A stretch of DNA of 64,000 bases from Alphaproteobacteria bacterium UBA3612 (GTDB taxonomy: Bacteria; Pseudomonadota; Alphaproteobacteria; Sphingomonadales; Sphingomonadaceae), in contig DFLT01000005.1 of assembly GCA_002375465.1 (NCBI GenBank), positions 186,001 through 250,000 on the forward strand, written 5' to 3'. Shown here piece by piece: positions 58,345 to 64,000 of this stretch. The notes beneath the pieces were generated by a model that searched no databases, had not been told where the DNA came from, and saw only the letters and a list, made by a program, of their open reading frames with translations. Numbering within the stretch: the first letter of the stretch is position 1; each line of letters begins with the position of its first letter. Both the position numbers and the translations under genes were made by a program.

Positions 58345-58420
58345 AGATTCCAACCTGGCTCGTGGAACGAGTGGCGCTCGTGACACGTTCGTCGCAAAGT
58401 TCCAGATTTCGGAGACGTTT

Positions 58421-58996
58421 ATGCGGCATGTCCTTGGTTACACGCTCCCCCCCGTGTTGCTATTGTTAAGTGCCTGCAATTCCGAGCCGGAGCCTGCCCA
58501 GCAAACTTCGGACGAGTTGGTTGCCGATGCGGAAGCGGATCAGGCCGAAGCACTGGAAACGATCGCCAGCTCCGAAGAGCTTACAGATGCACAGTCATTT
58601 CTGGACAATGTGGTGGCGATCAACACGCTACAGATGGGTCTTGCCGATATTGTAAAGCGCAACGGCGAACGCGAGGATGTGCGTGCCTTTGCCGAGATGA
58701 TTGTCGCCGACCATCGCCGATTGCTGACTGAGCTGAAAGAAGCGGCCGCCGAAACGTCACCCGATCTGGTGTTCAACACCTCCCTGTCGGACGATCAGCA
58801 GGAGGCACTTGCTGAAATGCGTGGAGCACGGAGCGCCGATGATATGTTTTTGGAGCGGGTTCGCGAGGGTAACCGCGAGATAGCCGCGTCCATTGACGAA
58901 GAAATCGCGACTGGCACCTATCCGGCGCTTATTGATTGGGCGAACGCGGCAAAAACGGATGTGACCGCGCATGCGGAAGCATTATCGGCCCTCTAA
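58421..58996 (+). CDS. DUF4142 domain lipoprotein
   Basis: 191 aa from ATG 58421; the frame is open to 58301 but overlaps lpdA. Lipobox LLSAC gives lipidation at Cys19. The DUF4142 helical domain shows FLDNVVAINTLQMGLADIVKRNGEREDVRAFAEMIVADHRRLLTEL as a ferritin-like helix pattern. Outer-membrane stress-type protein of unknown role. Confidence 0.88.
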   Translation: MRHVLGYTLPPVLLLLSACNSEPEPAQQTSDELVADAEADQAEALETIASSEELTDAQSFLDNVVAINTLQMGLADIVKRNGEREDVRAFAEMIVADHRRLLTELKEAAAETSPDLVFNTSLSDDQQEALAEMRGARSADDMFLERVREGNREIAASIDEEIATGTYPALIDWANAAKTDVTAHAEALSAL

Positions 58997-59031
58997 GGGT
59001 CGGAAAATCAAATAGTCCGGGATGGGCCTTG

Positions 59032-59721
59032 TTAGACGCCAGGGTAGCGCAGTCTGCCGAGAAAACGCACCAGGCTGGGGCGTCGCCCGCGTGCACCGGT
59101 CAGGCGGGCTTTGGCTTTTTCGAATTGCATAACGTTCTCGATCCGTCGCGCCAGGAATGCGCGCGTATCGGCAAAATTCTCGCTATCGTCTTGTAACCAG
59201 TACAAGAGCGTCGTCGAATAGACGCCGGACAGGGTGGTTCGCTTTGTGTAATGACTCAGATCGGTGGCGCTGTCCCCGGCGGCGCGCCACATGGCATCGG
59301 CGGTTGTCCACAATGAGCGAATGGACGTTAGTGCATTTTGCGGCATCGCCAGCAGTTTCGATGCCTCTCGCACAGCCTCCTTATGCGGCTGCGCCTGTTC
59401 CAGGCGAATTTCCACCGCGCGACGGATTCGGTCGCGAATGTGCATGTCCGTGATTTTTTCGTCGTGCAATCCTGAAAGCATGTCGCTGTCGGCCACTCGC
59501 AGCCAAGCCTGTACCATCTCGATGGCGCCTGCGGGATATACCAGCCGCACCCGCTCCGCCGGCACATCCAGACGCGCTGCGGCGGCATCGGCCGCCGTCC
59601 AGCCCCAGCCATCGAACACGACGTCGGTCAGCATCTCGCGCACCAGAACCGGACGCAGTTCGTCCAGCGTCATTTCAGAGGGCGGTATGAGGTCTGTCTT
59701 CATCTTTTCGGCTTGGGTCAT
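59032..59721 (-). CDS. COQ9 family protein
   Basis: 229 aa. The TetR-like helical fold of COQ9: a VFDGWGWTAADAAAARLDV segment, AIEMVQAWL, IRDRIRRAVEIRLEQ and the conserved YSTTLLYWLQDDSENFADTRAFLARRIENVM. Lipid-binding helper of ubiquinone synthesis in eukaryotes; assumed similar here. Convergent with DUF4142. Confidence 0.9.
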   Translation of the reverse strand: MTQAEKMKTDLIPPSEMTLDELRPVLVREMLTDVVFDGWGWTAADAAAARLDVPAERVRLVYPAGAIEMVQAWLRVADSDMLSGLHDEKITDMHIRDRIRRAVEIRLEQAQPHKEAVREASKLLAMPQNALTSIRSLWTTADAMWRAAGDSATDLSHYTKRTTLSGVYSTTLLYWLQDDSENFADTRAFLARRIENVMQFEKAKARLTGARGRRPSLVRFLGRLRYPGV

Positions 59722-59790
59722 GCCCCATGATGCGCCACGCGCAGCCGCGACTCAAGCCTGGCGCGGCAATGCGTAGCGGCGCCGGTTGTC

Positions 59791-60387
59791 CTAGCCGCCA
59801 TATTTCACCGAACAGCCATAGGCGCGGGTGGCCGCGGGTGAGGGCGCCTTGCCGGCCGCAACGGCGTTAAGCGCGCCCGACACGTAATTGGTCGCGCCTT
59901 TCACGTCCTCCAGCTTCGCGGTCGGCTTATCGTCGATGGCGCCCATATAGCGGAGTACGCCTTTCCCATCGATGACATACAAGTGCGGGGTTGCGCTGGC
60001 ACCATAGGCGCGCCCGATTTTACCGTCATGGTCGAGCAGATATGCGGCCTGCGTCGTGTCGTTTTCGGCCATCTCAGCCTTTGCAGCGGCGCCGTCGACA
60101 TATCCCTGCTTTCCGGCCGAAGATGAGTTTACCGTCAGCCAGACAATGCCGTTTGCGGCCGCATCCTTTTGCAGGGCCTGCATATTGCCAGACTTATAGT
60201 GCTTTTGCACATAGGGGCAGCCCTTGTTGGTCCACTCCAGAACAACTGTTTTTCCGCGATAATCGGATAGCGAGACCGTTTCGCCCGACGCGGAGGTCGC
60301 GGTGAACGCGGGGGCAGGGGCGCCGACGCGGGGGGCGGCAAACGCAGGTGCCGCGATCAAGGCGGCGCATAGCAACATGGTCCTCAT
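59791..60387 (-). CDS. Redoxin-domain (thioredoxin-like) periplasmic protein
   Basis: 198 aa. Signal peptide of 17 residues ending AFA. AhpC/TSA-like fold with YRGKTVVLEWTNKGCPYVQKHY: a single Cys at the usual peroxidatic or CxxC position, no resolving Cys beside it. A second Cys sits six residues from the C-terminus (YGCSVKYGG). Just downstream of the DsbD-like gene, so it may receive electrons from it. Activity not certain. Confidence 0.88.
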   Translation of the reverse strand: MRTMLLCAALIAAPAFAAPRVGAPAPAFTATSASGETVSLSDYRGKTVVLEWTNKGCPYVQKHYKSGNMQALQKDAAANGIVWLTVNSSSAGKQGYVDGAAAKAEMAENDTTQAAYLLDHDGKIGRAYGASATPHLYVIDGKGVLRYMGAIDDKPTAKLEDVKGATNYVSGALNAVAAGKAPSPAATRAYGCSVKYGG

Positions 60388-60417
60388 TTCGGTCCTCTCC
60401 TCCAGCTTTATGCGGCG

Positions 60418-62472
60418 CTACGCCGCTCCTCCATCATCCTTCGCGAGCGCTGTCAGCATGTCGGCACTCAACAATTGCGGCAGAATCTGCGCATCTTCGC
60501 CCGGAGCGAAGTAAACGTAAAGGGGCACGCCGGCGCGGCCATATTGTGTCAGGAATTCCGTGATAACGGGATCTGCGCGGGTCCAGTCACCCATCAGGGT
60601 GACGATCCCCGCATCATCAAATGCCTTATGTACGCTCGCCTCGGACAGCGCGCCCTTTTCGTTAACCTTGCACGTGATGCACCAGTCAGCGGTAAAATAA
60701 AGAAAAGCGGGCGTCTGCTCGGCGCGCAACTCCGCAAGGCGTTCAGGAGAATAAGGGCTGCTTGCGAGAAGCCGCCCGCTCGCTGTTTCCGTCACCGCCT
60801 CGGTTCTATCGGCGGGCACCAGCAGGATAACGGCCAGCGAGGCGAGGACGGCCCCCATCGGTGCGGGTGTCCTGCGCGCATTACCCAGCCACCACAGGGC
60901 AAGCCCGATCAGAACGGCGCCGGACAGCCCGATGATCAAGCCATCTACGCCTGACTGTTGCCCCAAGACCCATGCGAGTGCGAGTGCGGTTGCAAACATC
61001 GGCAAGCTCAGCAGGCGCCGCATCCGCTCCATCCACGGGCCGGGTCGTGGCAGGCGGTCGCGCAAGGCCGGTACGAAACCGATCAGCAGGAAAGGCAGCG
61101 CCAGACCCAGGCCCAGGCCCAGAAAGATCATCATCGCTGCGGGTGCGGTCATGATCAGCGCCGCGCCAAGTGCGGCGCCCATGAACGGGCCTGTGCAGGG
61201 CGTTGCGACCACGGCGGCGAGTGCGCCGGTCCAGAAGGCGCCGGATCTTCCGCCGGCGGCAGCGCGGCCGTCCCCGGAGAAGGACAGGCTGGGAAGCTCG
61301 AACAAGCCTGCCAGATTGAGCGCGATTGCGGTGACGAGCAGCAGCAGGAAGGTTACGACGCGCGGATCCTGTAGTTGAAAAGCCCAGCCGATGCTGGCGC
61401 CGCCGGCGCGCAGGGCGAGCAGTGCGCCGCCCAACAGAAGAACCGTCAGGACAACACCTGCGGAATAGAATGTCGCCTCTTCCCGCGCGGCCTTGGGGGA
61501 CGCGCCCCCCTTGGCGAGGCTCAACGCCTTCAGGCTGAGGATCGGAAAAACGCATGGCATGACGTTGAGGAACAGTCCGCCCAGAAGGGCCAGGCCGAAA
61601 GCCAAGAGCACCGGGGTGGCTCCAGATGTCGGAGCCCCCGCAGGCTTGTCTTCAGCGGCGAGGGGGATGCCTGCGGCGGGGACATCCCCGGGGGTGAGGA
61701 TGATTTCGCTGCCCACGGATTCCTGACCATAGGTCAGCTTCAGCACGCCGGGAATCTCCGCCAGATCCGGATTGAACCCGGCGGTGGTTTCAACGATCAG
61801 GCGAGCGCCGTCCCGGGTCGCCGCCTGCGGCGCGTTATAGTCAATGGCGCCATCGACAGCCGGGAAGAAATAGGCGTCGGTGACGTCTTCCGCCCGTGGC
61901 ACCTCGACGGCAAAGCGGATCTGGTCCTGATCGACGGAGAAACTTGCGGGCCAATCGGGGGTCGCGGGCAGGGCGCTGCGATACTCCGCCAATTGGCGCT
62001 CGCCAATGGCGACATCGTTCAAATCAACCGAAAACTGCGCATTTTCCGGCACGCAGATGCTATCGTCGCACACCAGATAGTCGAATGTCACCTCGACGGG
62101 TTGTGCGCCCGTCTCAGGCAGTCCGGTGATGTTGACCAACAGCGCCGCTGGCTGTTCGAAAACATAGTTCATGATGCGGGAAACGACAAAGCGGGAAGGT
62201 GTGGGATAGACGATCCCGCCCGCGCTTCCGCCAGACGGCAGCGTCCATTCAGCGGTGGATTCGACCCCTGCCGCGCCGGGGTTCTTCCAATAGGTATGCC
62301 AGCCCTCCTCCGGCGTGACCAGGATCACGGCTGTGCGGCTATCACCGGTCTGCGGCCCCGCCTGCAGTTCCACGCGCGCGTGAGGGTTGCTGACGATCTG
62401 TGCCGCCACCGGGAAAGCGATGAGCGCCAAAAGCGCGGCCAGCAAAGGACGAAGTACCCGCATGTCGGCCAT
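60418..62472 (-). CDS. Thiol:disulfide interchange protein, DsbD-like
   Basis: 684 aa from ATG 62472, with AGG upstream; 62463 and 62514 are alternatives. Signal peptide, then a DsbD alpha-type beta-rich domain (about 30-270), eight membrane segments near 290-540 with the PCVFPILSLKAL and ATPCTGPFMGAALG motifs that carry the redox cysteines, and a C-terminal thioredoxin domain with WCITCKVNE. Moves electrons to the periplasm. 30 nt before the redoxin gene. Confidence 0.93.
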   Translation of the reverse strand: MADMRVLRPLLAALLALIAFPVAAQIVSNPHARVELQAGPQTGDSRTAVILVTPEEGWHTYWKNPGAAGVESTAEWTLPSGGSAGGIVYPTPSRFVVSRIMNYVFEQPAALLVNITGLPETGAQPVEVTFDYLVCDDSICVPENAQFSVDLNDVAIGERQLAEYRSALPATPDWPASFSVDQDQIRFAVEVPRAEDVTDAYFFPAVDGAIDYNAPQAATRDGARLIVETTAGFNPDLAEIPGVLKLTYGQESVGSEIILTPGDVPAAGIPLAAEDKPAGAPTSGATPVLLAFGLALLGGLFLNVMPCVFPILSLKALSLAKGGASPKAAREEATFYSAGVVLTVLLLGGALLALRAGGASIGWAFQLQDPRVVTFLLLLVTAIALNLAGLFELPSLSFSGDGRAAAGGRSGAFWTGALAAVVATPCTGPFMGAALGAALIMTAPAAMMIFLGLGLGLALPFLLIGFVPALRDRLPRPGPWMERMRRLLSLPMFATALALAWVLGQQSGVDGLIIGLSGAVLIGLALWWLGNARRTPAPMGAVLASLAVILLVPADRTEAVTETASGRLLASSPYSPERLAELRAEQTPAFLYFTADWCITCKVNEKGALSEASVHKAFDDAGIVTLMGDWTRADPVITEFLTQYGRAGVPLYVYFAPGEDAQILPQLLSADMLTALAKDDGGAA

Positions 62473-62591
62473 GCTACCTGTTTCAGCGTACCGCTGCAAA
62501 GCGCTCAATAGCATGGGCGCGGTTTATGACGTTCACTACGCCGACTGTTCACACGAGGGGGCATTGCCAATAGCAGCCCTCTCGTCCGGTT

Positions 62592-63074
62592 TCACGAATT
62601 GTCGAAAGGGTCGGTCTCTTCGGGGCCGCTACGGGCGTTGAGCTTGTTCAAAAGGTGAATAGCCTGATCTATTTCCGCATCCGAGAGCGAGACGAACATA
62701 TTATCGACGATCTCCTCATGCTGTGCGGCAAGTTTGTTAAAGGTGGCATGGCCCTGGGGCGTTAGTGAGACATAGAAGGTCCGGCGGTCGTTCGGCGCCG
62801 TCCGCCGCGCAACCAGGCCATCTTCCACCAGCCGGTTAATGATGCCCGTAACGTTCCCGTTCGACACCAGCATCAGCTGGGAAAGTTCGCCCATAGACAA
62901 TTCCGCCTGAGCGCGGTCGAGCGCGGCGAGGACGTCGAAACGGGGCAGAGTGCTGTCGCAATTTGCCCGCAGGTGCGAGCGGATCTTCTTTTCAATAATT
63001 CTGGTGGAGGCGAGCATGCGCAGCCACAACCGCAGAGACTGTTTCGAATGCATCTTGCTGGTAGCCAAATTCAT
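62592..63074 (-). CDS. MarR family transcriptional regulator
   Basis: 160 aa. Winged helix with LPRFDVLAALDRAQAELSMGELSQLMLVSNGNVTGIINRL, then the DRRTFYVSLTPQG wing. Ligand unknown. Divergent from the TonB-dependent receptor, so regulation of it is possible. 119 nt from the DsbD-like gene. Confidence 0.93.
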   Translation of the reverse strand: MNLATSKMHSKQSLRLWLRMLASTRIIEKKIRSHLRANCDSTLPRFDVLAALDRAQAELSMGELSQLMLVSNGNVTGIINRLVEDGLVARRTAPNDRRTFYVSLTPQGHATFNKLAAQHEEIVDNMFVSLSDAEIDQAIHLLNKLNARSGPEETDPFDNS

Positions 63075-63448
63075 TCACTCGAGTCTTTCATAGGATCGTA
63101 CTCCTTATTCATTTGGCGAAGCTTGTCGATATCGGGTTGCGCGCGAACGATTTATCGTAGTCCAGCGTGTACCACTTTTACCGTTCTATGACATCTAAGA
63201 GGAGGATAATTTCATAAAGTCAAAGTGTTATATAGACTTTCTTGCTTGCGCCATTGCTTCCTTGACAAAGGTTTTCGAATCAGCGACCATTTCAAGTCTA
63301 AAATAAAGGGATCAGCTTCAGATTGGCTTTATTGGTTTAGCGTAATAATATTTCTGATCTGACTCACGATTACATAACGCCTTGGGAGGGGCGTGGCGGC
63401 TGGCGCTACGAGTATATTCAGCCTGTAATGGGAATGAGGGGGAACATA
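63075..63448. other. 374-nt AT-rich intergenic region between MarR and TonB receptor genes
   Basis: No gene. Two 60-nt lines counted here (63181 and 63301) have 19 of 60 G+C, against 37 of 60 in the lpdA gene (57001). It holds an inverted repeat AAAGTC-N13-GACTTT (63216-63240) and TTGACA at 63262-63267 with no good -10 element 17 nt away. Confidence 0.7.
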
Positions 63449-64000
63449 ATGAAACGCAACGAACCGACGCGTCTGCCTTGCAAAATGCAGACAAAAAAGA
63501 TGACGAAGCGGGCAGCGATTCTGGCAGGCATTTGCGGAACGGTTATAATACCAGCCGCTGGTCATGCTCAGGTCGCTGTACCTGAACCTGAAGCGCCCGA
63601 ATCTATGGACGCGCCCATCGTAATAACCGGCTCCCGTCTCGCTACTAATCTACAAGCGCCGACACCGGTTACGACAATTGGCGCGGATCTGATAGAAGAG
63701 CGCGGTGCGAGCACAATGGGGGAAGTGTTACAACAAATTCCAAGCTTTGGTGCAATCGACTCACCAAGCACTGCGGGGGTAACATCTCGCGGTGGCGCCC
63801 AAATTAATCCCGATCTTCGCGGTCTAGGATCCAATAGAACCCTAGTTCTCGTTAACGGACGCCGCCATGTGCCAACCGCTGCTACTGGATCTGTGGATAT
63901 TAGACTTATTCCCACACTGCTAGTTGATCAGGTCGAGGTAGTTACCGGCGGTGCATCTGCCGCTTACGGTTCCGATGCGGTCGCAGGCGTTGTAAACTTT
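63449..64000 (+). CDS. TonB-dependent receptor, 3' end outside the window
   Basis: 184 codons visible, open to the right edge. GAGGGGG about 7 nt before ATG 63449. A long basic signal peptide (cleavage near AGHA) is followed by an acidic proline-rich linker, a TonB-box-like IVITGSR, and a plug domain: PTPVTTIGADLIEERGAST, QIPSFG, RGLGSNRTLVLVNGRR, VDQVEVVTGGASAAYGSDAVAGVVNF. The substrate is unknown. It is more AT-rich than the genes to the left. Confidence 0.92.
   Translation, partial: MKRNEPTRLPCKMQTKKMTKRAAILAGICGTVIIPAAGHAQVAVPEPEAPESMDAPIVITGSRLATNLQAPTPVTTIGADLIEERGASTMGEVLQQIPSFGAIDSPSTAGVTSRGGAQINPDLRGLGSNRTLVLVNGRRHVPTAATGSVDIRLIPTLLVDQVEVVTGGASAAYGSDAVAGVVNF

Noticed and set aside
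61375..62511. 378-codon plus-strand frame
   Set aside because: Antisense to the DsbD-like gene, Arg/Gly-rich, no family resemblance.
1..64000. tRNA, rRNA, CRISPR array, insertion sequence, prophage or restriction/defence system
   Set aside because: None supported: no T-arm GGTTCGAATCC-like signal outside genes, no regular spaced repeats, no transposase, integrase or phage genes.

Overview
The window looks like chromosome of an alphaproteobacterium, most likely order Sphingomonadales. The reasons are the family content (COQ9, DUF4170, a short ProS without an editing insertion, a lipoyl domain on pyruvate dehydrogenase E1 beta, an alphaproteobacterial GTTC-N7-GTTC LexA box) together with a complete exosortase A (XrtA) polysaccharide locus and a TonB-dependent receptor. 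GC is about 60 percent through most of the window. I see no rRNA or tRNA gene, insertion sequence, prophage or CRISPR array. The genus cannot be named from sequence alone.

Layout. 1-2329: end of an SRPBCC protein gene, a zinc alcohol dehydrogenase and a short-chain dehydrogenase. 2335-20231: the exosortase A / extracellular polysaccharide locus. It has a small divergent module (two unusual hydrolases and an acyl carrier protein on the minus strand; GNAT transferase, AMP ligase and PLP decarboxylase on the plus strand), then export lipoprotein, chain-length protein, tyrosine autokinase, outer-membrane protein, ATPase, deacetylase, FemAB-like protein, glycosyltransferase, XrtA-EpsI fusion and asparagine-synthetase-like amidotransferase. 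20272-27124: housekeeping genes (truA, fmt, recR, def, purF, hisI) and small proteins. 27172-28083: a DUF4394 protein with a clear PEP-CTERM tail, the one evident exosortase substrate here. 28274-34053: a MerR regulator followed by acyl-CoA dehydrogenase, thiolase and a multifunctional beta-oxidation protein.

34250-45444: D-Ala-D-Ala carboxypeptidase, then a long minus-strand series: ppiD, trpE, trpG, trpD, trpC, moaC, moeA, lexA, cytochrome c, mlaC, gamma-carbonic anhydrase and DUF4170. 45540-52435: tpiA, secG, pyrG, proS, the Lol lipoprotein-release permease and ATPase, and an FtsB-like protein. 52550-58344: pyruvate dehydrogenase operon pdhA-pdhB-pdhC-thioesterase-lpdA. 58421-63074: DUF4142 lipoprotein, COQ9, redoxin, DsbD-like reductase and a MarR regulator. 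63449 to the right edge: the start of a TonB-dependent receptor in visibly more AT-rich DNA.

The most interesting part is the carrier-protein module in the XrtA locus. An ACP, an AMP-forming ligase, a fold-III PLP decarboxylase and a GNAT transferase have the same logic as the butirosin BtrI/BtrJ/BtrK pathway, which suggests that a carrier-tethered amino acid is decarboxylated and passed on, perhaps to the exported polysaccharide. Regulatory DNA that stands out: two LexA boxes in opposite orientation in front of lexA, two overlapping perfect inverted repeats in front of the MerR gene, a terminator-like hairpin between the export lipoprotein and chain-length genes, a 30-nt alternating purine-pyrimidine tract, and a candidate small structured RNA upstream of proS.
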